From: Spongiactinospora sp. TRM90649
GTDB lineage: Bacteria > Actinomycetota > Actinomycetes > Streptosporangiales > Streptosporangiaceae
DNA: 64,000 nucleotides
Assembly: GCF_029382225.1 (NCBI RefSeq)
Contig: NZ_JARLTC010000028.1
Location: 1 to 64,000 of the forward strand
Direction: 5' to 3'
The translations under genes and the position numbers were made by a program. The stretch's first letter is position 1; each line of letters opens with the position of its first letter. This document shows positions 25,084 through 33,264 of the stretch, piece by piece. Under the pieces are notes generated by a model. That model had not been told where the DNA came from. It searched no databases and was given only the letters and a program-made list of their open reading frames with translations.

Positions 25084-25386
25084 ATGGGTGCTTCGTCAAA
25101 GCTGAACCGGCGCGGCCTCGCCGAGGCGATCGCAGGCATGACGGGACACGACCACGAGCAGGTGGACGAGGTCCTCAAGGCCGCCACGTTGGTGATCAAG
25201 AAATGTGTCGCTGACGGTGGCACTGTCACGATCGCCGACTTCGGCACGTGGCGGCTGGGCCACCGGAAGGCCAGGATGCATCAGGTTCCCACGACGGGTG
25301 CGCCGGTGCCGAAGCCGGAGCACTGGAAGCCCGTGTGGACGCCTGGTAAGGGATTCCGGACGGCAACTCGCGCCTACGGTAGCTAG
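25084..25386 (+). CDS. HU-family DNA-binding protein
   Basis: 100 residues, the usual HU size. N-terminal helices NRRGLAEAIAGMTGHDHEQV, the saddle strand TVTIADFGTWRLGHRKAR, and C-terminal TPGKGFRTATRAYG are typical, although the DNA-binding arm is Pro/His-rich rather than Arg/Lys-rich. Probably bends element DNA for replication or recombination. AAGGGAG precedes the ATG. Last gene of the left block, followed by a hairpin terminator. Confidence 0.85.
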   Translation: MGASSKLNRRGLAEAIAGMTGHDHEQVDEVLKAATLVIKKCVADGGTVTIADFGTWRLGHRKARMHQVPTTGAPVPKPEHWKPVWTPGKGFRTATRAYGS

Positions 25387-25395
25387 GCGGCCTCA

Positions 25396-25433
25396 CCCTG
25401 TGGCACGGGTCTCGATCGGCTCGTGCCACAGGG
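25396..25433 (+). terminator. Hairpin terminator of the left block
   Basis: CCCTGTGGCACG and CGTGCCACAGGG, 12 bp perfectly paired around a 14-base loop, 9 bases after the HU-like stop. There is no U-tract, which is usual in GC-rich actinobacteria. It separates the phage-type block from the cargo region. Confidence 0.7.
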
Positions 25434-25537
25434 CATTGAGTTCGACCGGTCATTGGAGAACTTCACCGAACAGCGGGAACGAGGGATCGGTGCATCGGTA
25501 GGCTCCCTGAGCCACAACCGATACGGGAGGGTCCGGA

Positions 25538-26092
25538 GTGACTGAAAACGCCCAAGAGGTCGAGGTCAAGTACGCGGTACGAGACCTCGCCGCGTTGGAG
25601 GCCGCTCTGATACGACGCGGAGCCGTTCTGTCGCCTCCAGCGCTTCAGGATGATCAGGCGTATGCCCAACCCGGTTGGGAATACGGGCAAAGCAAGATCG
25701 GAGTGACGTTCGCCCGGCTGCGTACCCAGCACGACAGGCACCTGTTCACCATCAAACGGCCACTGGACAACGCGATGGCGTGCCTGGAGCACGAGACCGA
25801 GATCGCCGACCGGGAGCAGATGCACGAAGCCGTCGTCGCGATGGGATTTCGTCCCACGGTCCGCATCCGGAAGACCCGCCGGACCACGAGGCTCGCCGGG
25901 GTGGCGATCTGTGTGGACGAGGTGGAGCACGCAGGCGTGTTCATCGAGTTCGAGCGCACCGTGAGCGACCAGGAGTCCGGTGCCGCCGTGCAGGACGAAC
26001 TCGACGTCTTCGCCCGCTCGCTCGGGGTGGAACTGGAGCGCATGGCCGACACCTACGATTCGCTGGTGCGGGCGGCGCTGGCCTCGGCCTAG
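25538..26092 (+). CDS. CYTH-domain protein (class IV adenylate cyclase / triphosphate tunnel enzyme family)
   Basis: 184 residues from GTG 25538. The signature ExExK is at Glu7-Glu9-Lys11 (EVEVKY), followed by tunnel-lining basic and acidic strands: FARLRTQHDRHLFTIKRP, VRIRKTRR and VCVDEVEHAGVFIEFERT in order. The family contains CyaB adenylate cyclases, thiamine-triphosphatases and inorganic triphosphatases; substrate cannot be assigned. Alone on this strand, its stop overlaps that of the EEP gene on the other strand. Confidence 0.85.
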   Translation: MTENAQEVEVKYAVRDLAALEAALIRRGAVLSPPALQDDQAYAQPGWEYGQSKIGVTFARLRTQHDRHLFTIKRPLDNAMACLEHETEIADREQMHEAVVAMGFRPTVRIRKTRRTTRLAGVAICVDEVEHAGVFIEFERTVSDQESGAAVQDELDVFARSLGVELERMADTYDSLVRAALASA

Positions 26093-26880
26093 AACAGGGC
26101 GATCTCATCCGGCTCGGCGGCATCTCCGTACGGCAGGCGAACAGCGTCGAGGGCGATCTCCAGGCGGACTGCGGCATGGTCGGTCAGGCCCAATTCGCGG
26201 GTCTCGTGCAGGTATGCGCACCCGCCGATCCGGTCGGCCAGGGCCGCGCCCACGTGGAAGTAGTCGTAGCAGTAGCCCGCGCCCGTCCTGCCGATCCAAC
26301 TGTATGCCTGCGTCCCAGGTGAACAATGTTCATGGGCGTTGACGAACCCCTGAGAGCGAAGTGTGTCCAGCAGACCGAACTCGAACGGCAGGAACCCTGG
26401 GTGCATGGGAGAGTGGTCGGTGGCGATCACGTTGTAATCGCCACCGATCACCAGGTGGTCGCGCTCCTCAGCGGGCAGCTCATGTAGCGCTTTGAGTAGG
26501 GAAGCGATGAACAGCTCCTTGCGAGTGGTCTTGTCCGCACTGCGGTCTCGGCTCGGCACATAGACGCTGAGCCACCGCGTCCGCGGGTTCGTGTCAAAGA
26601 TCGCGCCGCTCACCCGGCCGGGAATGCTCACCTCGGAGAGCAGGAAGGATCGTCCGGCCAGGCGGCTCACCAGCGCCGCTCCCCGCTCGCCCACATCGGG
26701 CGTGTTGAGCACCGTGTACCCCGCATGGCGGAACCGGTCCAGCAGGTAAGCGGTGCCGGTGCCCCCGCTGGTCTCGGTCAGCAGGAAAATGTCCTCTTGC
26801 CGGGAGGTGAGCCAGCGCAGGATCAACTCTGCGCGCTCTTTGGACGCGGCCCCGATGTTGACGGTCAGCGCCGTGACCAT
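26089..26880 (-). CDS. Endonuclease/exonuclease/phosphatase (EEP) fold protein
   Basis: 263 residues. Metal-site landmarks: N-terminal TVNIGA, Glu in LLTETSGGTG near residue 36, GGDYNVIA near 146, the HP in DHSPMHPGF, and the final DH in GLTDHAAVRLEI near 230. The motifs fit the EEP superfamily (DNase I/APE1-like nucleases and phosphatases). Last gene of a minus-strand run with the kinase and radical SAM genes. A second EEP protein is encoded 2.3 kb upstream in the run. Substrate unknown. Confidence 0.82.
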   Translation of the reverse strand: MVTALTVNIGAASKERAELILRWLTSRQEDIFLLTETSGGTGTAYLLDRFRHAGYTVLNTPDVGERGAALVSRLAGRSFLLSEVSIPGRVSGAIFDTNPRTRWLSVYVPSRDRSADKTTRKELFIASLLKALHELPAEERDHLVIGGDYNVIATDHSPMHPGFLPFEFGLLDTLRSQGFVNAHEHCSPGTQAYSWIGRTGAGYCYDYFHVGAALADRIGGCAYLHETRELGLTDHAAVRLEIALDAVRLPYGDAAEPDEIALF

Positions 26881-26901
26881 CCGGCTCACCTCATCTCGTC
26901 G

Positions 26902-27504
26902 TCAGTTGCCGAGCTGCTCCATATCCCGGAGGAGTTGCGCTACCACTTCGTCCGGATCCAGATCGCGGCAGTCGGTCCGCACCTGACGCCAGCCGCGTGC
27001 GGCCAGGAAGGTGAACGCCTCCTGGTACAGCGCGATCTCCTGTTCGGGGGAACCGACGCGTTCCAGACGCGACCGTCTGGGACGTCTCGCCACCCGCTGC
27101 CGCAGAACTTCAGGAGCGTTGTGCAGGTAGAAGGATAGAGTCGCGGGTGGGACATGGGCGTTGTAATGCCAGATTTCTTGCAGGGGCAGACCGTCGAGGC
27201 GTTGCAGCACCAATGAGGATTGGACGTAGCGGTCGCTGATCACGACCTTCCCGGCTTCAAGCGCCGGCAGGATCTCGGCCTCCAGGTGCGCGTACCGGTC
27301 GGCGGCCACCGCCAAGGCCAGCGCCCGGCCGGTGAGAGCGCCCTCACTGGCGCGGATCAGCCGCCCGAACGGCGTGCCGGACGGCTCGGTGGTCACGTGA
27401 ACGTTCCGGCCGTCCGCGTCGAGCCGGGCGGCCAGGTGAGTGACCGCGGTGGTCTTGCCCACGCCGTTCGGCCCTTCCACTGCGATGAACAGGCCGCCGC
27501 TCAC
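26902..27504 (-). CDS. Thymidylate-kinase-like P-loop nucleotide kinase
   Basis: 200 residues from GTG 27504, which overlaps the radical SAM stop (GTGA). Walker A EGPNGVGKTT at 10-19, DRY at 91-93 (ISDRYVQSSLVLQ) and TEPSGTPFGRLIR near 39-51 match dTMP kinase. The LID region is arginine-rich (RRPRRSRLERV). Host genomes already carry tmk, so a special nucleotide substrate is plausible. Coupling to a radical SAM gene suggests a shared pathway. Confidence 0.85.
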   Translation of the reverse strand: MSGGLFIAVEGPNGVGKTTAVTHLAARLDADGRNVHVTTEPSGTPFGRLIRASEGALTGRALALAVAADRYAHLEAEILPALEAGKVVISDRYVQSSLVLQRLDGLPLQEIWHYNAHVPPATLSFYLHNAPEVLRQRVARRPRRSRLERVGSPEQEIALYQEAFTFLAARGWRQVRTDCRDLDPDEVVAQLLRDMEQLGN

Positions 27505-28595
27505 GAGTGACGGGTGATCTGCAACAAGGGGGGATCGGTCACGGGGCATTGTTCGGTGTCCACTTCGCCGATCCACGCGCCCTGGGCGATGAGGGCGGCA
27601 GGGCATCCTTTGCCACATGTGGTGTTCATGGCGCATGAGCCGCAGGTGGGGTTGGCGCCCATGCCGAGACGTCCGGTGAGGTCGTAGGCGTCGAGAGCCT
27701 CGGCGATCTCCTCGTGCAGGATGTTGCCGACCAGGAAATCGGCGTCAGCGTAGCGTGACTGCGGGGTCCGGGCGGCGAATACGAGGTAGGGACAGACCGC
27801 GGTGAGGCCGTCAGCGAAGACGTAGATGAGTTTGCCCGCGTCACATCCGGATAAGGGCTTGCTGTCATTGGGGAAGCGGATGTGGACGATGTCGACGTCC
27901 TGTTCGCGGAACCGCTCGGTGATTGCCCGGATCGTGCGCATCTTGCCGGTGTCGGCGGCCAGGCGTCCCTGACTTTTCACGCCACGGCCGAACGACGACA
28001 GCGGGTTCATCAGCACGTAGTCGGCGCCGACTTCGACGGCGAATGCGCACAGCGCGCCGAACTCCTCCGTGTCGGTGAGCGCGTTGGGGGTGGAGAGCAA
28101 CCCTTGCAGCAGGCCGGCCTCGGCGAAGGCGCGGGTGGTGGCCAGGGTGGTCTCGAACGATTTGGTGTTGCCACGGAACCGGCCGTGACTCTCCGGCCGG
28201 AAGCCGTCGAACGAAACATTGATGTGGACGTTGCCCAGCTCGGCCAGAGCGGCGATCTGCTCGTTGTTGGTCTGGGTGGCGTTGGTGCAGATCCCCAGTG
28301 GCAGGCCGAAGTCGGCGACAGCGCGGCAGATGTCCATGATGTGCGGGTGGACGAACGGCTCGCCCCCCGTCAGGGTCAGCCGCTGGACCCGAGCACGACG
28401 CAGCCGGGGGAACACGGTGTCGACGAGGTCCTCCACGCGCATGTGCTCGCCCCAGTCGCCCGATGAGACAAAGCAGTGCGCGCAGTGCAGGTTGCATCGC
28501 TCGGTGATCTGCACCAGGGCCTTGCGCTCGTCTCCTTCGACCGATGTACGGAAGTAACAGGAGGCGGCGTGAGTATCGAGGACGAGACGTTTCAA
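27501..28595 (-). CDS. Radical SAM enzyme with SPASM-type C-terminus
   Basis: 364 residues. The cluster motif CxxxCxxC is Cys34, Cys38, Cys41 (CNLHCAHC), followed by LTLTGGEPFVHP and SFDGF. A C-terminal SPASM-like group has Cys318, Cys321, Cys327, Cys331 and Cys350 (NPTCGSCAMNTTCGKGC). TTG 28595 is chosen because AGGAGG lies 6 bases before it; an in-frame ATG upstream would place that AGGAGG inside the gene. SPASM enzymes usually modify peptides, but some act on other substrates. No precursor peptide was found beside it. Confidence 0.88.
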   Translation of the reverse strand: MKRLVLDTHAASCYFRTSVEGDERKALVQITERCNLHCAHCFVSSGDWGEHMRVEDLVDTVFPRLRRARVQRLTLTGGEPFVHPHIMDICRAVADFGLPLGICTNATQTNNEQIAALAELGNVHINVSFDGFRPESHGRFRGNTKSFETTLATTRAFAEAGLLQGLLSTPNALTDTEEFGALCAFAVEVGADYVLMNPLSSFGRGVKSQGRLAADTGKMRTIRAITERFREQDVDIVHIRFPNDSKPLSGCDAGKLIYVFADGLTAVCPYLVFAARTPQSRYADADFLVGNILHEEIAEALDAYDLTGRLGMGANPTCGSCAMNTTCGKGCPAALIAQGAWIGEVDTEQCPVTDPPLLQITRHS

Positions 28596-28698
28596 GCGAA
28601 TCCTCCTAGCCATAGAAGTAGATCGTGAGGGATGAAATCCTTCCCGATACGCTGCTTTTGCTGGGACGAGCGCGCGGGGTCCGGGCGCGCCGGCTTGA

Positions 28699-29175
28699 TT
28701 ACTTTTCCTGCTCGGTAAGCAGGCGGGGGAGCACACCGATCTGTGCGATCAAGATGGCTCCATTAGGAAGTCGTTCCCCTTGATGCAAGCCCTCCGGACG
28801 AACCAAGGCCGTGCGTATGCCGTGGCAGGCTGGCTCGACCACGTCCTTCTTTAGGCTGTTTCCGACCCACAGCACCTGGCCCGGAGTGCCCTGCGCTGCG
28901 GTCAGAACACGCCGATAGAATTCCGGATCCGGTTTGGCGATGCCCATCAGATGTGATTGAAACACCTCATAGAAGAGATGGTCCACGCCTGCAATCTTCA
29001 GGGCCGGGCGGCGGTCCTGCATCTCCAGTGTGTTGGACGCCAACAGCAGGCGAAGGCCCAGACGGTGGAGAACGTGCAGCGCTGCCGCCGCGAACGGATC
29101 CACCGGCCGCGATGGTGCCGTTCGAGCCCCGAAGGTGATCGTCCCGCCGTAGTCAAAGACCACAGTGCGAATCAT
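28699..29175 (-). CDS. HAD-superfamily hydrolase-like protein
   Basis: 158 residues, a compact HAD fold. Nucleophile Asp8 in VFDYGGT, Ser in LLASNTLEM, Lys in IAKPDPEFYRRVL and WVGNSLKKDVV. The usual second Asp of motif I (DxD) is Gly10, seen in a minority of HAD enzymes and often linked to weak or non-phosphatase activity. The cap is minimal. The ATG overlaps the stop of the upstream EEP gene, so it is coupled to it. Confidence 0.85.
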   Translation of the reverse strand: MIRTVVFDYGGTITFGARTAPSRPVDPFAAAALHVLHRLGLRLLLASNTLEMQDRRPALKIAGVDHLFYEVFQSHLMGIAKPDPEFYRRVLTAAQGTPGQVLWVGNSLKKDVVEPACHGIRTALVRPEGLHQGERLPNGAILIAQIGVLPRLLTEQEK

Positions 29176-29963
29176 CAGTCACTACCGCTTGAGGTCAGTG
29201 AGAAGGTGGCGACGACAGGCCGGTGATCCGACTTCGGCTCTCCCTCTTCTTCCACCACGTGGTACCCGGTCACCGTACTATCAGGCAGAGTGGTGCAGAT
29301 CCGGTCCGCGCGGTATGCGACACCATCGCGGTGACCCACGGTCGGTGTTCTGTCGCCCCATACTGCGGCGACATCGATGAACCCTGCCTCCTTGACAGCC
29401 TCTGCCGCCCGCTGATTGCCTTTACGGCGAACCTGCGCGGGATCGGCCCCTGAGGCCACCCTCGGGATTTCGCCGACAGCGGCGGCATTGAAATCCCCCA
29501 CGGAGATGGTGTCCCGATGTCTGTAAAGGAAGAAGGTTTCCGCCTCGGCCTCTCGTATTACGGTGCTACCCGGAGCCCCATGGATGTTCATGAAGTACAC
29601 CGGCCGGTCCCGGCCGATCACGGAGAGCTTCACGACGGCCTGAGCGTGCCACCACGGCACAGCCTGGTCGTGATGCGTGCCCGCGACCTCCAGGCCGGGA
29701 CGCTCTCTGACCAGGATGGCCAGGTGACAGGCGTGATGATTGGAGTGCACCAGCGCTCGGTAGGTCATGCCGAGCCGGTCGGCGGCCAGGTTCAGCAGTC
29801 GATCCTCATCGTCGAGGTCGTCCACCCCCCACTTGCACTCCTGTAGACCGAGCAGATCCAGGTCCAGCTCGCCGAGCATGCAGAGCTGCTCCAGCAGGCG
29901 GCTTTCGCTCCCATCGTCGATTCCGCCGTTTTCTAGGTTGTACGTCCCAACCTTCAGATTCAT
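29175..29963 (-). CDS. Second EEP-fold protein
   Basis: 262 residues with a clearer active site than the first: TYNLENGG at 7-14 (Asn9, metal or phosphate contact), Glu in LLGLQECKWG near 42, NIHGAPGS near 123, SVGDFNAAA near 154 and the terminal SDHRPV near 250. Members cleave phosphodiesters or phosphomonoesters. Head of the run EEP, HAD, radical SAM, kinase, EEP. The MNL-x-V-x-x-Y-x-LENGGID start is repeated in a decayed copy just upstream. Confidence 0.87.
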   Translation of the reverse strand: MNLKVGTYNLENGGIDDGSESRLLEQLCMLGELDLDLLGLQECKWGVDDLDDEDRLLNLAADRLGMTYRALVHSNHHACHLAILVRERPGLEVAGTHHDQAVPWWHAQAVVKLSVIGRDRPVYFMNIHGAPGSTVIREAEAETFFLYRHRDTISVGDFNAAAVGEIPRVASGADPAQVRRKGNQRAAEAVKEAGFIDVAAVWGDRTPTVGHRDGVAYRADRICTTLPDSTVTGYHVVEEEGEPKSDHRPVVATFSLTSSGSD

Positions 29964-29986
29964 GGATCCACCTTCATCGTCGTCGA

Positions 29987-30333
29987 CTACTGATCGATGG
30001 GCTCGCCTGCGGCCGGATCGTCCGGGACGGGCGCCCGCTCGGGGAGAGCGGCTTCCGGCAGCGGGACGCCATGGCGGCGCAGCGCGTCGGTCAGGGCGGT
30101 CATTGAACGAAGTGCGCCGTCGACCAGATCAACCTGGTGGGCTCCTCCGGGCGCAGCGGCCATCGCGCGGCCGTCGATCCGACGACGGCCTGGTGCACGT
30201 TCTGCCGCCGAGGCAGACCGGCGCCGACTTTCAGGAACCGCCCGATGCCGGCCACTGCCACGCTGAAGCCGGCTACCGAGGCGTTGTCGATTCCGCCGTT
30301 TTCCAGGTCGTAGACGGCTACGGTCAGGTTCAT
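29987..30333 (-). pseudogene. Mosaic remnant: EEP start joined to DUF574-like and unknown fragments
   Basis: Starting at ATG 30333, MNLTVAVYDLENGGID copies the opening of the intact EEP gene. It then changes into FLKVGAGLPRRQNVHQAVV, which resembles the AdoMet motif of DUF574-type methyltransferases (DIGSGLPTQDNVHEVA), and later, in another frame, VDLVDGALRSMTALTDALRR and a Pro/Glu-rich tail. None of the parts is complete. This looks like scar tissue from repeated gene replacement at one place. Its start overlaps the helicase stop. Confidence 0.6.
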
Positions 30334-32657
30334 TCTTCCTTCCGACTTCTATGCGGAAGCGGATCGGGGACATCGACTCCAGCGGCGCGTAACGCCTTCA
30401 CACGTTCGGTGGGCTGCTGGCCCCGGCGAGCGATCTCCAGCTGGTTGTGAAACCAGGTACCGATGCGGTCGCCGTCAGGCGTGGTGAAGCTTTGCTTGAC
30501 CCAGGTCGGCTGGCCGTCTCTGCTGCCATGAAGGAGTAACAGGCTCAGGTTGCGGTACCAACGGGTGTCGCGGGCGCTCCAGATGAATCCCAACCGGTCC
30601 AGGGTCGTGATCTTCGCCTGAGAGAGGTTGCCCTCCCGGCGATCACGGCGCAATCGATTGACCTGCCTGCCCAACCTGCGCTTCGTGGAAGTAAGGTATT
30701 CCTGGGGAACGTCCAGATGCCCGTGGTCGCGGCGGAAGTCCTTCAGGTCGGCCACGAACTGTTTCCACTTTTGTTCCACCTCGAAGATGACCCCGATCTC
30801 TTCCAACGCGGCGACGTATTCGGGATCGAGTGCGGTCTGTCGCCGCCGGAAGCGTAGGTTGGTGTAGGCCCGCCCGAGCGGAAAACCATTGGAAGTTTTA
30901 TAATCCCTCGGGATGCGCAAATGTTTATGCTCGGCGTGAAAAGCGCGCAACTCGGCGAGGAGTTGGTCCCGTTTATGCTGATTGGGACGCCAGACCATCC
31001 CGATGGCTTCCAGCAGCGCGATCCGGCCGGCACTGAGCACCCCATTTTGATACTCGGTGCGCTGGCGATGGATAAAGCCTCCCAAATCCTCATCGTCCGC
31101 TGTCCGGTAGTCATGAGGAACGAGCAGGTCACCGTGCTTGGCGTAGTACGCCGAGCAGGCACCATATTTCTCTTCCCACGAACTGGTCGCGCAGCGCACC
31201 GTTTGCACGGTGATGGCTGAGGCGAATCCGTCCGGGACGGGCACTCCGCTGATGTGCAGCCACTCGGGAATCTTCATCGAGTAGGAAAGGGTCTGATCGC
31301 CGCCGATATTGCGGCGCTGTTCGGTAAGACGGACTGTCAGGTCCTCATCGTGGGTCGCCAGGGCACGCACGATCTGCCACAGCGGTGCGTACGCGGATGC
31401 CTGGAGCGCGGTCTCGGGGTCATCACCCGGCCCAAGGATCACCGGGATGATGACGCTGGCCGTCTTCGGCCCTGGCCGTGCCCCTCGACGCAGTGCGCGG
31501 CCGATGGCCTGGATGGTGTCGATGGGGGAGTTACGAGAGTCGATGAAGGCCACCGCGTCCACGGCGGGCACGTCGATGCCCTCGCCGAGCACGCGTGCGT
31601 TGGAGATGACGACGAGGTCCTCATCGTCTTCGCGTAGTCGGTCCAGGGCGGCGCGCCGTTGAGCGAGAGACTGGGTGCCGTGGACGTGGTCGACGCACAG
31701 GTCTGTACGCTCGCCGGGGTCGAGCAGGCTCTGCGCATGGGGCAGTGTGCCGGCGAAGTGCTTGGCATTGGTCACCAGGTTGTGGAAGGTGATCAGACGG
31801 CGGATGTCGTACTGGTGGGCCGCACGCAGGACCGCGATCTGCGTGGCCAGCACGGCCGGCGACAGCGCTGATCGGCCGCTTTGGTAGAACTCGGCCGGTC
31901 GCGGCATCTGAGCGGCGGCTCGGACCTGCTCATCGGTGATAATGGGCGCGATCACCCGGTAGTCGGCGAGCAGTCCGCCTTTCCGAGCCTCACCGAACGA
32001 CATTTGGTAGACGCGAGGCCCGAAGACTTCCTTATCGTCCATGCTGACCACGTCGTCCCCGCTGGTGAGCAGCACTTTGGGGGTAGCGGTCATATACAGG
32101 CGACGCGCGCTCGGAATGCGGTCATCGTCGTGGATGACGGCCCATGGTTTGGCGGCGCGGCCGACGCTGCGGTGCGCCTCATCGATCAAAATCAGGTCCC
32201 AGGAGGGCGCGGCATGCCGACCGTGCGCCTCGGCGACCACATGGAGGCTGTGATAAGTGACAGCGACCAGGGTCCTGCCTGGCGCGGCGGCCAGGTGGGC
32301 AAGTCGCTGCGGCTCAGAGGTGACGATCTCATCTTCGCCGTGCAGCGCCTGGCTCCGTGCGACGCTGGGGTCTGAACAGCAGGCGATGATTCGATCCCAC
32401 CGCGGCTGGCCGTCCAGCCTGCGCCACTCGGCGATCGTCTGAGTGATCAGTTCGAGGAACGGGGCGACGATCAGCACCCGGGCCGTTGCATGGTCGGCCA
32501 GGAGCCGGGCGGCGATCGCCGCGCCGGTCCTGGTCTTGCCGGTTCCGCAGGGCATGACCACGGTGGCCCGTCCACCGGTGGTCAGAGCGTCCACGGTGGC
32601 GTTGGCCGCGTCGCGCTGATGTGGCCATAGCGAAGGTCCGTTGAAGGTAGTCGGCAT
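30330..32657 (-). CDS. DEAD/DEAH-box helicase with four helicase-associated (HA) repeats
   Basis: 775 residues. Superfamily 2 core: Walker A PCGTGKTRTG with Lys41, DEAH near 154 (LILIDEAHRSVGRA), SATP-type MTATPK, and motif VI QAIGRALRRG near 428. Residues ~500-775 hold four ~65-residue helicase-associated repeats with the pattern W/K...L..F...HGHL.VP..Y, each ending LD.LGFIW or similar. Such proteins are common on actinobacterial plasmids and accessory islands; their role is unsettled. ATG 32657 begins the natural MPTTFNGPSLWPHQRDA; the frame upstream of it is not coding. Confidence 0.87.
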   Translation of the reverse strand: MPTTFNGPSLWPHQRDAANATVDALTTGGRATVVMPCGTGKTRTGAAIAARLLADHATARVLIVAPFLELITQTIAEWRRLDGQPRWDRIIACCSDPSVARSQALHGEDEIVTSEPQRLAHLAAAPGRTLVAVTYHSLHVVAEAHGRHAAPSWDLILIDEAHRSVGRAAKPWAVIHDDDRIPSARRLYMTATPKVLLTSGDDVVSMDDKEVFGPRVYQMSFGEARKGGLLADYRVIAPIITDEQVRAAAQMPRPAEFYQSGRSALSPAVLATQIAVLRAAHQYDIRRLITFHNLVTNAKHFAGTLPHAQSLLDPGERTDLCVDHVHGTQSLAQRRAALDRLREDDEDLVVISNARVLGEGIDVPAVDAVAFIDSRNSPIDTIQAIGRALRRGARPGPKTASVIIPVILGPGDDPETALQASAYAPLWQIVRALATHDEDLTVRLTEQRRNIGGDQTLSYSMKIPEWLHISGVPVPDGFASAITVQTVRCATSSWEEKYGACSAYYAKHGDLLVPHDYRTADDEDLGGFIHRQRTEYQNGVLSAGRIALLEAIGMVWRPNQHKRDQLLAELRAFHAEHKHLRIPRDYKTSNGFPLGRAYTNLRFRRRQTALDPEYVAALEEIGVIFEVEQKWKQFVADLKDFRRDHGHLDVPQEYLTSTKRRLGRQVNRLRRDRREGNLSQAKITTLDRLGFIWSARDTRWYRNLSLLLLHGSRDGQPTWVKQSFTTPDGDRIGTWFHNQLEIARRGQQPTERVKALRAAGVDVPDPLPHRSRKEE

Positions 32658-32667
32658 GATCCTTGAT

Positions 32668-32946
32668 TTAGAAGTCAGAGGTTGAAGGAGGGGTGCAGCG
32701 TGGACGGCTGCGGCCGTCTTTGGCGGAGAGGGCCGGCCAGAGTTTCGGATCGGCGAGGAGCATCCGCTGCCACAGCCCCTCGGCGGCGCGATCGGCCACG
32801 CTGACGCCGTGCGCCGAAAGGCCGCAGAAGAACGCGATGAAGACGCGGTGATAGCACAACCACAGCACCACCCACCGGCCCCCGGCCCGGCCTTCCAGGT
32901 CCCGCGCCAGCGCCCGTTCCCTCTCATGCTCACGAAGGCGCGGCAC
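32668..32946 (-). CDS. Hypothetical small protein
   Basis: 92 residues from GTG 32946, overlapping the preceding gene by 17 bases. The core WVVLWLCYHRVFIAFFCGLS is hydrophobic enough for one membrane helix or a buried core. No family recognised. The spacing to the helicase (10 bases) suggests one transcript. Confidence 0.5.
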   Translation of the reverse strand: MPRLREHERERALARDLEGRAGGRWVVLWLCYHRVFIAFFCGLSAHGVSVADRAAEGLWQRMLLADPKLWPALSAKDGRSRPRCTPPSTSDF

Positions 32947-33262
32947 GGGCCGATCCCCTCGCACGGGCCGGGCCGTCGTCGCCGTTGAGCAGCCGGTAGT
33001 CGGCGGCGAGCGCCGCCGCCGCACCGTCCACCGTGCGGCGGATCCGGCACAGCCGTCGCCCCCCGCTGCGTACCTGTGGGCTACACCAGCGGATGTCCGT
33101 GTCGTTCACCGTGGCGACCAGGCCGTGACAGAGGGAAACGATCATCCGGCACCGATCACCATTGAGGTCGGCGTCAATGCCCCGCTTGAGCAGCTCACGA
33201 GCCAACCGGGCGCCGAATCGCCCGGCGGTGGCCGGGACGCAGACGCGCATGAGCGAATCCAT
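32930..33262 (-). CDS. Hypothetical protein
   Basis: 110 residues. MRVCVPATAGRFGARLARELLK then SLCHGLVATVNDTDIRWCSP; mixed alpha-beta, one or two Cys. The nearby ATG at 33250 may be the true start. It follows the methyltransferase stop by two bases, suggesting a regulated run methyltransferase, two small genes, helicase. Not recognised. Confidence 0.6.
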   Translation of the reverse strand: MDSLMRVCVPATAGRFGARLARELLKRGIDADLNGDRCRMIVSLCHGLVATVNDTDIRWCSPQVRSGGRRLCRIRRTVDGAAAALAADYRLLNGDDGPARARGSARAAPS

Positions 33263-33264
33263 CG

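Noticed and set aside
27501-28595. Prokaryotic viperin (pVip), suggested by the neighbouring nucleotide kinase
   Set aside because: Length, the SPASM-type cysteine group and the motifs around CNLHCAHC do not fit viperins.
28596-28698. Possible precursor peptide for the radical SAM enzyme
   Set aside because: The 103-base gap has an open frame of about 35 codons but no start codon, ribosome site or typical core motif in it.
28715-28720. Lone GTAAGC half-site (also at 53868)
   Set aside because: No GCTT arm at the right distance; both lie inside coding sequence.
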